The notes under the pieces are model-generated. The model was not told the DNA's origin. It was given only the letters and a program-made list of their open reading frames with translations, and searched no databases. From contig JAJKFL010000010.1 of NCBI GenBank assembly GCA_021186555.1, positions 25,690,840-25,754,839 on the forward strand: DNA of 64,000 nt, in the 5' to 3' direction. Position 1 is the stretch's first letter. The number at the start of each line of letters is the position of its first letter. Shown piece after piece: positions 52,843 through 63,399 of the stretch. Position numbers and translations under genes: made by a program. Source of the DNA: Reticulitermes speratus. Taxonomy: Eukaryota; Arthropoda; Insecta; Blattodea; Rhinotermitidae.

Positions 52843-53967
52843 TGTAATCCTTAATAAACAAACTTATATGTGAGCTAGGATAGCTCGGTCAGTATATTAA
52901 CAGACGTGTGCGGGCACTGCAGTGTCCAGCGATGACTGTCATCACGAGAGCGCTTGTAATCCTTAATAAACAAACTTATATGTGAGCTAGGATAGCTCGG
53001 TCAGTATATTAACAGACGTGTGCGGGCACTGCAGTGTCCAGCGATGACTGTCATCACGAGAGCAAGGATAGCTCGGTCAGTATATTAACAGACGTGTGCG
53101 GGCACTGCAGTGTCCAGCGATGACTGTCATCACGAGAGCTAGGATAGCTCGGTCAGTATATTAACAGACGTGTGCGGGCACTGCAGTGTCCAGCGATGAC
53201 TGTCATCACGAGAGCTAGGATAGCTCGGTCAGTATATTAACAGACGTGTGCGGGCACTGCAGTGTCCAGCGATGACTGTCATCACGAGAGCGCTTGTAAT
53301 CCTTAATAAACAACCTTATATGGTAGCTAGGATAGCTCGGTCAGTATATTAACAGACGTGTGCGGGCACTGCAGTGTCCAGCGATGACTGTCATCACGAG
53401 AGCAAGGATAGCTCGGTCAGTATATTAACAGACGTGTGCGGGCACTGCAGTGTCCAGCGATGACTGTCATCACGAGAGCTAGGATAGCTCGGTCAGTATA
53501 TTAACAGACGTGTGCGGGCACTGCAGTGTCCAGCGATGACTGTCATCACGAGAGCTAGGATAGCTCGGTCAGTATATTAACAGACGTGTGCGGGCACTGC
53601 AGTGTCCAGCGATGACTGTCATCACGAGAGCTAGGATAGCTCGGTCAGTATATTAACAGACGTGTGCGGGCACTGCAGTGTCCAGCGATGACTGTCATCA
53701 CGAGAGCTAGGATAGCTCGGTCAGTATATTAACAGACGTGTGCGGGCACTGCAGTGTCCAGCGATGACTGTCATCACGAGAGCTAGGATAGCTCGGTCAG
53801 TATATTAACAGACGTGTGCGGGCACTGCAGTGTCCAGCGATGACTGTCATCACGAGAGCTAGGATAGCTCGGTCAGTATATTAACAGACGTGTGCGGGCA
53901 CTGCAGTGTCCAGCGATGACTGTCATCACGAGAGCTAGGATAGCTCGGTCAGTATATTAACCAGGCT
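52843..53967. repeat. Tandem array, 76/112-bp unit, about 14 copies, containing a SINE A-box head
   Basis: Each unit has GGATAGCTCGGTCAGTATAT (the SINE head), the palindrome CACTGCAGTG and the near-palindrome GATGACTGTCATC. Three units (52839, 52951, 53291) carry an extra 36 bp with CTTGTAATCCTTAATAAACA. The last unit's head continues without a break into a complete SINE body at 53968. Confidence 0.93.
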
Positions 53968-54182
53968 GCGGGCTGGACAATGCGCGGTTCGAATCCCAAC
54001 AAGGGCAAGACACTTTGTCTTCTCCAAACGTCATGAAGTGCTCTGGGGCCCACCCAGCCTCCTATTCAATAGGTACCAGGGTTCTTTCCCGGGGTTAAAG
54101 CGGCCGGGGCGTGAAGTTTACCACCCACCTTCGTATAGTGCCCAGGTTAAGAATGAGTGGAGCTGCATCTTTCCTTCCCCTA
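53936..54182 (+). mobile_element. tRNA-derived SINE at the end of the 76-bp array
   Basis: A-box head shared with the array, then B box GCGGTTCGAATCCC, CTGGGGCCCACCCAGCCTCC, GGGGTTAAAGCGGCCGGGGC and a GTTAAGAATGAGTGGAGCTG segment. Same body as the copies at 8885 (minus) and 32014 (minus). Confidence 0.85.
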
Positions 54183-54514
54183 CACAGCAAGGACAGAAAT
54201 GACTTTACGTTGTTTACCTTTCGAAGACTTTTAAAAAATATTATTAAACTGCACAGCATACAGTAACCGTGCTTTTGATGTTCCTGCAACATGTTTCGAC
54301 TAGACCTTGCAAACAGAAAGTAGAAGCCATTGTTACGGAGAACACGTGAAACACGAAGTAGAAGTAACACGTAAAATCTTTACATTACAAACTATTGCTT
54401 TAATTCAGCTGACGACCCTGAAGATGACCCAGCTTTGTCGAAACATGTAACATAGATAATAAACTTAACATTTATTTCTCCAAAATAAATTGTTTACTGC
54501 TGTTGGTCTTCATT
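54183..54514. other. Spacer with hammerhead-like motif
   Basis: At 54418-54441: CTGAAGA, extra T, a 3-bp stem GAC/GTC, GAAA and the palindrome ACATGT. The matching stem I arm is not present, so the motif is probably decayed. The rest is non-repetitive. Confidence 0.45.
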
Positions 54515-55213
54515 GTGAGGTTATGTGCTGGTAGTAGCGCACCGTGAATATGGGGTTATGTGCTGGTAGTAGTGCACCGTGAATATGGGGTTATGTGCTG
54601 GTAGTAGTGCACCGTGAATATGGGGTTATGTGCTGGTAGTAGTGCACCGTGAATATGGGGTTATGTGCTGGTAGTAGTGCACCGTGAATATGGGGTTATG
54701 TGCTGGTAGTAGTGCACCGTGAATATGGGGTTATGTGCTGGTAGTAGCGCACCGTGAATATGGGGTTATGTGCTGGTAGTAGTGCACCGTGAATATGGGT
54801 TTATGTGCTGGTAGTAGTGCACCGTGAATATAGGGTTATGTGCTGGTAGTAGTGCACCGTGAATATGGGGTTATGTGCTGGTAGTAGTGCACCGTGAATA
54901 TGGGGTTATGTGCTGGTAGTAGTGCACCGTGAATATGGGGTTATGTGCTGGTAGTAGTGCACCGTGAATATGGGGTTATGTGCTGGTAGTAGTGCACCGT
55001 GAATATGGGGTTATGTGCTGGTAGTAGCGCACCGTGAATATGGGGTTATGTGCTGGTAGTAGTGCACCGTGAATATGGGGTTATGTGCTGGTAGTAGTGC
55101 ACCGTGAATATGGGTTTATGTGCTGGTAGTAGTGCACCGTGAATATGGGGTTATGTGCTGGTAGTAGCGCACCGTGAATATGGGGTTATGTGCTGGAAGT
55201 AGTGCACCGTGAA
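54515..55213. repeat. Tandem array, 35-bp unit, 20 copies
   Basis: GGTTATGTGCTGGTAGTAGT then GCACCGTGAATATGG. The variant AGCGC recurs about every 6 to 8 units (54536, 54746, 55026, 55166). Confidence 0.96.
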
Positions 55214-56371
55214 TAATGCAGCAGTATGTTCAAAGTCTGTTATAACGTCCCAGAAAACACACCGCATCTCTGTTACAAATGTTAGCCGTTTAATAATGCT
55301 TGTGACCTAAACGAAGAAAGAAAAGTTGTAAGTTTCGTCGTCACAGCCCTATAAACAGTTTGTCAGGTTTCCCATAAGTTTGAAATAAGTTTGTTAAAGT
55401 TTTAAACCAGAATATTTAAGCCATACTCTTAATGACTTTAAGAATCATTGCCCGTATTGGGCTACTGACGTCCGTCTGAATCTTACGGCGCCGCGCTCGG
55501 AAGTAAATTCAGTAGGTGCACTTGGACTCGTCCGCAAGAAGTACTGTAGGGGTGTCGGGTTAGTTAGGACGGTACAGAGGGCACATTATTCTGTTTTGGC
55601 CGCCATTAAGCGTGTTCGCTCTCTATCCTGGAACTGCCTAATGTAGGAAACAAAAGTTATCTGTAGTCAAGTATATATAAGAAAAACCATTAGATGGGAT
55701 ACAAATTATGTACCCATTCTTTTGTTTAAAGGAAGAAGATTGTGCTACAGGCATATTTAATTCCTCCGAAGCCACCGCCTCCCCCCTTAGTGTCGTAACC
55801 CCCACTCCTGTTTTGCTCCAGGCTATAAGCAAGCTGCCTGCGCACACAGGTGTCATATTATTGCGATCGGACTCTCTTCATGTTATTTCTTTACAAACGT
55901 CTATTTGGTGTTAGAAACAGCACGCGTCTACAAACTAATGCTTAAATGTATCGTGACTGTAAAATGTATCGTGACTGTAAAATGTTTGGTACATCGTAAA
56001 TACTGTTGATACTTCACGGCATGATTCAAATATTAATCTGTGTTTGTCTATTGGAAATTTAAATTGCAAAAATGTTTATAACAATTACATATATATGTGT
56101 TACACGTTTACAAATTACTGGTGTCAAATTAAGTGACTAACATGTAGATCAGTTGAACTTTGTTTACTCGGCTTGTGACAACGTGCTGTTGTATAAGTGT
56201 TGATGAACTTGTTAGAAGTGCTTGAACTCTGAGTTTGGGAGATAATGAGCCCCTCCCAGGCTTTAGAATTTCAAGACATTTTAACTGTTTGTAAAAATGT
56301 AAAATGTTGTAAGTGAAAATAAATAGAAATGAGTTAAGTGAAACAGTTCTGTCTTGACAGATCGAGTACAA
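55214..56371. other. Non-repetitive spacer
   Basis: 55250-55310 (AACACACCGCATCTCTGTTA) may be a distant relative of the 114-bp unit. A 68-codon + ORF at 55708-55914 has no recognised domain. Confidence 0.4.
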
Positions 56372-59303
56372 CGTGTGCAACTGTCAGTAGTGTCAACACA
56401 ACACAGACAGTACAACGTGTGTAACTGTCAGTAGTGTCAACACAACACAGACAGTACAACGTGTGTAACTGTCAGTAGTGTCAACACAACACAGACAGTA
56501 CAACGTGTGTAACTGTCGAGTAGTGTCAAAACAACACAGACAGTAAAACGTGTGTAACTGTCGAGTAGTGTCAACACAACACAGACAGTACAACGTGTGT
56601 AACTGTCGAGTAGTGTCAACACAACACAGACAGTACAACGTGTGTAACTGTCAGTAGTGTCAACACAACACAGACAGTACAACGTGTGTAACTGTCCAGT
56701 AGTGTCAACACAACACAGACAGTACAACGTGTGTAAATGTCAGTAGTGTCAACACAAACACAGAGAGTACAACGTGTGTAACTGTCAGTAGTGTCAACAC
56801 AACACAGACAGTACAACTTGTGTAAATGTCAGTAGTGTCAACACAACACAGAGAGTACAACGTGTGTAACTGTCAGTAGTCTCAACACAACACAGACAGT
56901 ACAACTTGTGTAACTGTCAGTAGTGTCAACACAACACAGACAGTACAACTTGTGTAACTGTCAGTAGTGTCAACACAACACAGACAGTACAACGTGTGTA
57001 ACTGTCAGTAGTGTCAACACAACACAGAGAGTACAACGTGTGTAACTGTCAGTAGTGTCAACACAACACAGACAGTACAACTTGTGTATCTGTCAGTAGT
57101 GTCAACACAACACAGACAGTACAACGTGTGCAACTGTCGAGTAGTGTCAACACAACACAGACATTACAACGTGTGTAACTGTCAGTAGTGTCAACACAAC
57201 ACAGAGAGTCACAACGTGTGTAACTGTCAGTAGTGTCAACACAACACAGACAGTACAACTTGTGTAACTGTCAGTAGTGTCAACACAACACAGAGAGTAC
57301 AACGTGTGTAACTGTCAGTAGTCTCAACACAACACAGACAGTACAACTTGTGTAACTGTCAGTAGTGTCAACACAACACAGACAGTACAACGTGTTTAAC
57401 TGTCAGTAGTGTCAACACAACACAGAGAGTACAACGTGTGTAAATGTCATTAGTTTCAACACAACACAGACAGCACAACTTGTGTAACTGTCAGTAGTGT
57501 CAACACAACACAGACAGTACAACGTGTTTAACTGTCAGTAGTGTCAACACAACACAGAGAGTACAACGTGTGTAACTGTCATTAGTTTCAACACAACACA
57601 GACAGTACAACTTGTGTAACTGTCAGTAGTGTCAACACAACACAGAGAGTACAACGTGTGTAACTGTCAGTAGTGTCAACACAACACAGACAGTACAACG
57701 TGTGTAACTGTCTGTAGTGTCAACACAACACAGAGAGTACAACGTGTGTAACTGTCAGTAGTGTCAACACAACACAGACAGTACAACTTGTGTAACTGTC
57801 AGTAGTGTCAACACAACACAGACAGTACAACGTGTGCAACTGTCGAGTAGTGTCAACAGAACACAGACAGTACAACGTGTGTAACTGTCGAGTAGTGTCA
57901 ACACAACACAGACAGTACAACGTGTGTAACTGTCAGTAGTGTCAACACAACACAGACAGTACAACGTGTTTAACTGTCCAGTAGTGTCAACACAACACAG
58001 ACAGTACAACGTGTGTAACTGTCAGTAGTGTCAACACAACAACAGACAGTACAACGTGTGTAACTGTCCAGTAATGTCAACACAACACAGACAGTACAAC
58101 GTGTGTAACTGTCGAGTAGTGTCAACACAACACAGACAGTACAACGTATGTAACTGTCGAGTAGTGTCAACACAACACAGACAGTACAACGTGTGTAACT
58201 GTCAGTAGTGTCAACACAACACAGACAGTACAACGTGTGTAACTATCGAGTAGTGTCAACACAACACAGAGAGTACAACGTGTGTAACTGTCAGCAGTGT
58301 CAACACAACACAGACAGTACAACGTGTGTAACTGTCCAGTAGTGTCAACACAACACAGACAGTACAACGTGTGTAACTGTCCAGTAATGTCAACACAACA
58401 CAGACAGTACAACGTGTGTAACTGTCGAGTAGTGTCAACACAACACAGACAGTACAACGTGTGTAACTGTCCAGTAGTGTCAACACAACACTGAGAGTAC
58501 AACGTGTGTAACTGTCAGTAGTGTCAACACAACACAGGCAGTACAACGTGTGTAACTGTCGAGTAGTGTCAACACAACACAGACAGTACAACGTGTGTAA
58601 CTGTCAGTAGTGTCAACACAACACAGACAGTACAACGTGTGTAACTGTCGTGTAGTGTCAACACAACACAGACAGTACAACGTGTGTAACTGTCGAGTAG
58701 TGTCAACACAACACAGACAGTACAACGTGTGTAACTGTCGAGTAGTGTCAACACAATACAGACAGTACAACGTGTGTAACTGTCGAGTAGTGTCAACACA
58801 ACACAGACAGTACAACGTGTGTAACTGTCGAGTAGTGTCAACACAACACAGACAGTACAACGTGTGTAACTGTCGAGTAGTGTCAACACAACTCAGACAG
58901 TACAACGTGTGTAACTGTTGAGTAGTGTCAACACAACACAGACAGTACAACGTATGTAACTGTCCAGTAGTGCCAACACAACACAGACAGTACAACGTGT
59001 GTAACTGTCCAGTAGTGTCAACACAACACAGACAGTACAACGTGTGTAACTGTCGAGTAGTGTCAACACAACACAGACAGTACAACGTGTGTAACTGTCA
59101 GTAGTGTCAACACAACACAGACAGTACAACGTGTGTAACTGTCGAGTAGTGTCAACACAACACAGACAGTACAACGTGTGTAGCTGTCGAGTAGTGTCAA
59201 CACAACACAGACAGTACAACGTGTTTAACTGTCCAGTAGTGTCAACACAACACAGACAGTACAACGTGTTTAACTGTCGAGTAGTCAACAAAACACAGAC
59301 AGT
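56372..59303. repeat. Tandem array, 44/45-bp unit, about 65 copies
   Basis: GTGTCAACACAACACAGACA, GTACAACGTGTGTAACTGTC, then AGTA (44 bp), GAGTA or CAGTA (45 bp). At 56800-57660, GAGAGTACAACGTG units often alternate with GACAGTACAACTTG units in a higher-order pattern. The right half is mostly the 45-bp GAGTA type. ACAGT and ACTGT form an inverted repeat inside each unit. Long ORFs occur on both strands and are artefactual. Confidence 0.97.
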
Positions 59304-59471
59304 TGGTGCGTACAAAATTAATGAACACGACGGCTGAAGGTAAGTTGTCATGACACAAAGAGCAGTAAATTCCAGTGGCCTCTTCCTTCCCGATTACAAC
59401 CTCCATATTCAGTTCGTATTTTATGGCCTTCCTACATCCTGTTCCGGCGAGGACTGTAACTACAAAATATA
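59304..59471. other. Spacer between arrays
   Basis: Nothing assignable. Confidence 0.35.
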
Positions 59472-59775
59472 TTCGTCATGTGCACTATTTGTGTATAAAG
59501 TAGTGTTAACTTTGAACTACTGTCATGTGCACTATTTGTGTATACACTAAAGTAGTGTTAACTTTGAACTACTCTCATGTGCACTATTTGTGTATACACT
59601 AAAGTAGTGTTAACTTTGAACTACTGTCATGTGCACTATTTGTGTATACACTAAAGTAGTGTTAACTTTGAACTACTGTCATGTGCACTATTTGTGTATA
59701 CACTAAAGTAGTGTTAACTTTGAACTACTGTCATGTGCACTATTTGTGTATACACTAAAGTAGTGTTAACTTTGG
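59472..59775. repeat. Tandem array, 52-bp unit, about 6 copies
   Basis: TCATGTGCACTATTTGTGTA, TACACTAAAGTAGTGTTAAC and TTTGAACTACTG. GTGTATACAC is a perfect 10-bp palindrome. The first unit lacks TACACTA. Confidence 0.95.
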
Positions 59776-59875
59776 ACTACTGTTTACTGACTTAACGTCG
59801 GTTAGTAAGTCATAGTAACGATGGCTAAATGTTTAATGCATGAGTCTGTGGGGGACTTTATTAACTTTATTTTTA

Positions 59876-60020
59876 TGTCATGTTTGTTATGTTATGTTAC
59901 GTTTGTTATGTTATGTTACGATTGTTATGTTGTCATGTTTGTTATGTTATATCATATTTGTTATGTTATGTCACGTTTGTTATGTTATGTCATGTTTGTT
60001 ATGTTATGTCATGTTTGTTA
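59876..60020. repeat. Low-complexity (TTATG)n-like array
   Basis: GTTTGTTATGTTATGTTACG-type units of about 20 to 25 bp with irregular spacing. Confidence 0.88.
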
Positions 60021-60099
60021 AGCACATGTCAGTCTTAAACAGCTGAATTTATCTACCTTTTCTACAGGAGCAGTCTTGGTCACTTATTTTGATTTTATA

Positions 60100-60680
60100 T
60101 ATGAGATGACTCATAATTCTATATATATGAGATGACTCATAATTTTATATATGAGATGACATAATTTTATATATGAGATTACTCATAATTTTATATGAGA
60201 CGACTCATAATTTTATATGAGATGACTCATAATTTTATATATGAGATGACTCATAATTTTACATGAGATGACTCATAATTTTATATATGAGATGACTCAT
60301 AATTTTATATGAGATGACTCACAATTTTATATATGAGACGACTCATAACTTTATATATGAGATGACTCATAATTTTATGTATGAGATGACTCATAATTTT
60401 ATATATGAGATGACTCATAATTTTATATATGAGATGACTCATAATTTTATATATGAGATGACTCAATTTTATATATGAGATGACTCATAATTTTATATGA
60501 GATGACTTATAATTTTATATATGAGACGACTCATAATTTTATATGAGATGACTCATAATTTTATATATGAGATAACTCATAATTTTATATGAGATAACTC
60601 ATAATTTTATATATGAGACGACTTATAATTTTATATATGAGACGACTCATAATTTTATATATGAGATGACTCATAATCCA
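60100..60680. repeat. Tandem array, 22-24-bp unit with an ATGACTCAT core, about 24 copies
   Basis: ATGAGATGACTCATAATTTT plus ATAT. Most copies keep the 9-bp palindrome ATGACTCAT. Units differ by the presence of one TA step. At the right edge an inverted half-unit follows (GAGATGACTC and GAGTCATCTC, about 60662-60693). Confidence 0.95.
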
Positions 60681-61382
60681 AACGAGTCATCTCATTACAT
60701 AGCAGGCATGAAAGAAACATTTTGAAATTATTAATTTCGTACAATTTGCTTAATATTCATTTATAAAACCAACTTAACGCACAAGTTACAAACACATTCA
60801 AAAGTATGGTCTTTCACTACCACTACGTGTTTCGGCACGTCTGTGCCATCGTCCCTGGAGGATGGCACAGACTGTGTTTTAATGAGACAGCAAGGTGCCG
60901 GTGGTGCCGGTGGTGCCGGTGGTGCCGTTAACTATACCACAAATAAATTCACCAGGATAATAAGAATGTCGCGTAAGTTACCAAACTCGCAGCTCAGTGC
61001 TAACTTCATTACGTCATTCTTAGCGAAGTGCCGAAGGCCTTAATTGCTTGTTGTTCGCCCGACTTGTCAGTAGTCGCCCGACTTGTCAGTAGTCGCCCGA
61101 CTTGTCAGTAGTCCCGACTCTTTACAAACGTGTCTTTGTGAAAGGAAACCTGAAATTGAGGCAAGCCACAAGCTTGATCTACGAAACCAGAGAACAAATT
61201 GGCATTGGCTGTAGAGTTGTGAGGATTGACAGAAAGAGTTGTCAGTGTGTTTAGTGCGAGTTGCTGTCTAGCGGAATGCCACGCCACCTAGACTCCTAGA
61301 AATGTGCCGATATTTAAGAGGAATTACTGCCTCCATTTTAACACTGAACATGGAAGCAAGAATTTTTCCTAACGATATTTCT
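60681..61382. other. Spacer with short repeats and a hairpin
   Basis: The inverted repeat GTCTGTGCCATC/GATGGCACAGAC lies at 60839-60872. Minus-strand GGCACAGACGTGCC followed by GAAACACGTAG (60848-60824) resembles the hammerhead-like stem and GAAA, but the CTGANGA core is lost. (GGTGCCGGT)n lies at 60895-60928, and about four units containing CCCGACTTGTCAGTAGT lie at 61049-61113. Confidence 0.55.
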
Positions 61383-61632
61383 GCCGATCGCAGTGGCCGT
61401 GCGGTCTAAGGCGTGGGTCTTCGGCCGCTCGCCTACTGGGATCGTGGGTTCGAATCCCACCGGGGGCATGGATGTCTGTTGTGAGTGTTGTGTGTTGTCA
61501 GGTAGAGGTCTCTGCGACGGGCTGATCACTCGTCTAGAGGAGTCCTACCGAGTGTGGTGTGTCTAAGTGTGTGACCTTGAAGCGTCGTAAAATGAGGCGG
61601 CCTAGGCCCCCAAGGGGCGGTCGAGCCATTGG
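61383..61632 (+). mobile_element. tRNA-derived SINE with Leu-like head, copy 2
   Basis: CAGTGGCCGTGCGGTCTAAG (A box), GTGGGTTCGAATCCCACC (B box), GGCATGGATGTCTG, the CAGGTAGAGGTCTCTGCGAC body and GTCGAGCCATTGG, followed by AAAGAAAAG. The minus frame gives QTSMPPVGFEPTI, a familiar spurious translation of this SINE type. Confidence 0.88.
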
Positions 61633-61824
61633 AAAGAAAAGATACTTTCCACCAGAATGGACTGCGTTACATTGCCACCGTGAGAAGCTGAAATGTTACA
61701 TGTTAAACGATGATTTGTGCCGACTGACTGTCAGCTACTGCAGGCACACATGAAATTCACATAGAAACTGAAATGCTCGCAAAAGTTTTGTAAAGTTTTC
61801 ACCATTCTTACAAGGCACAAAATG

Positions 61825-61947
61825 AATTACACTGCAGCCGCGGCCCACGCAGTAAGTCGCCTTAATTTCACTGTGGGGTCCCGGGTTCAAATCCAGACCT
61901 TTCCACGTGGGATCTGTGTTGAACAAATTGGCAGTGAGACAGGTCAT
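61825..61947 (+). mobile_element. Possible third SINE type or tRNA-like fragment
   Basis: GCAGCCGCGGCCCACGCAGT and the B-box-like CCCGGGTTCAAATCC are spaced as in a tRNA-derived head. The minus frame reads LDLNPGPHSEIKATYCVGRG, a pattern typical of SINE heads. The body is not identified. Confidence 0.5.
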
Positions 61948-62070
61948 TTCACAATTGCTCCATACTCATTCATTCGTCAGCCAGTCTGTGTAACAATGGC
62001 AGTCTGCAGCATCGTTAAACAACGCACACTCCATAACGAAATACAAGCAAGTGTGTTCCGACTGTAGCGC

Positions 62071-62357
62071 AGTTAGCTGAGTAACGTCATAACTATATTT
62101 GGTGTATTGGACGAAGATTATTGTGAAGGGAAATTAAAACTGCATTATGCTGTTTGTTATACACCTGAGACTCGATCTTCGTGAACTTCGATGTTCGTGA
62201 TTTTGATATTTATTGCAAACCTATTTGAATACCGTTGTTTCGAACTTTCGTGATTTGTTCCATCAAATCGGGATGAAACGAGGTAGTCGACGAATCGGCT
62301 TACGCCACTTTACTGCTAGCCCACACATTCATTTTAGCTCAGTAGAGCTCGTTTTTG
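62071..62357. other. Spacer between SINEs
   Basis: Nothing assignable. TTCGTGA recurs irregularly at about 62178-62255. Confidence 0.35.
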
Positions 62358-62607
62358 CCGATCCCAGTGGCCGTGCGGTCTAAGGCGTCGGTCTGCGGCC
62401 GCTCGCTTGCTAGGATTGCGGGTTCGAATCCCGCCTAGGGCATGGATGTCTGTCTCTTGTGAGTGTTGTGTGTTGTCAGGTAGAGGTCTCTGCGACGAGC
62501 TGATCACTCGTCCAGAGGAGTCCTACCGAGTGTGAAGTGTCTGAGTGTGATCGTGAAGCGTCGTAAAATGACGACGCCTAGGTCCCCTAGGGATGTCGAG
62601 CCATAGG
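62358..62607 (+). mobile_element. tRNA-derived SINE with Leu-like head, copy 3
   Basis: Same landmarks as copy 2: CAGTGGCCGTGCGGTCTAAG, GCGGGTTCGAATCCCGCC, GGCATGGATGTCTGTCTCTT, the CAGGTAGAGGTCTCTGCGAC body and GTCGAGCCATAGG, followed by AAAAACAAA. It lies about 725 bp downstream of copy 2 in the same orientation. Confidence 0.88.
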
Positions 62608-63399
62608 AAAAACAAAGTGGAGCTCCGTCTGTCATTAAATAAGTTTGATTTCCTTTGTGTTTCACGTAGTGACACTCCTCAAGTCGTGACGTGCGTCACG
62701 GTGCGTGACGTGCGTGACGGTCCGCAAATTTTGTATTTTATTAAACAAATTGTTATGCGTTTCGTGCTTTGGGGTTATTTGTCATTTTTATTACCGGCAT
62801 GACATAAGTGCTAGGAAGAGGCGTTTAAAATTGAAGCTCAATTGAGATGTTTGTAAGGGTTTATCGGTTCCTGCTGATCACGATTGTGCACGTGCATCGC
62901 TACGTGCATCGCTACGTGCATCGTTACGTGCACAGCGGCTCATAAGTCGTTTTTACATTGCTCTTGTTATCTTATTGCCAGACAGAAGATCGCAAAGATC
63001 GGCTTTAGAAAGGCGCTTGATAGAGGATAATACGTAAGGACAAGAGAAGATGAAAGGAACTATTGAAATAGACGTAATAGACAAATTGAGCGGAGAAACG
63101 TAGAAGAGCAAGTATGGAGCAGATGAAATGTTAGCGTGATAAATTGTGGTAGAGAGGAAGTGGAAAATTGGAAAGTAAAGAATTGGATTAGTAAGGAAAC
63201 GAATGGCAGAAGGAAAAATATTGATGGCGAGTTGAAGAAAAGTAGCTGCTTTGTTGGAAAACTGATGTTGGAGGAAGCGAGTAATGACGGAACAAATGGA
63301 CGTGTGTGAGAGAGAGCGTCGGTGCTTGGAACTATGGCGTCGGTAGTTCAGAGGGAAGGTGAGACTGTTCTGAGTCAATTAAAAGGAGATCAACTGATT
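62608..63399. other. Non-repetitive spacer
   Basis: It contains GACGTGCGTCACGG-type short repeats (62687-62722) and GTGCATCGCTAC x3 to x4 (62889-62934). A 141-codon minus ORF at 62953-63378 has no recognised domain. GACTGTTCTGAGTCA at 63363-63377 also occurs in the 76-bp array unit. Confidence 0.4.

Noticed and set aside
52143-52873. 234- and 210-codon + ORFs with a 14-residue repeat and hydrophobic LLLLCYM segments (possible membrane protein)
   Set aside because: The 42-bp unit is open in two frames equally, the start lies in a SINE tail, and there is no splice or family support.
61390-61470. Functional tRNA-Leu gene
   Set aside because: The A and B boxes are tRNA-like but the cloverleaf arms are imperfect, and the sequence continues into a body shared with copies at 16627 and 62358. 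It is a SINE head.
62953-63378. 141-codon minus ORF with hydrophobic Ile/Ser-rich sequence
   Set aside because: No recognisable family, low-complexity composition, and adjacent to a LINE remnant. Probably chance.
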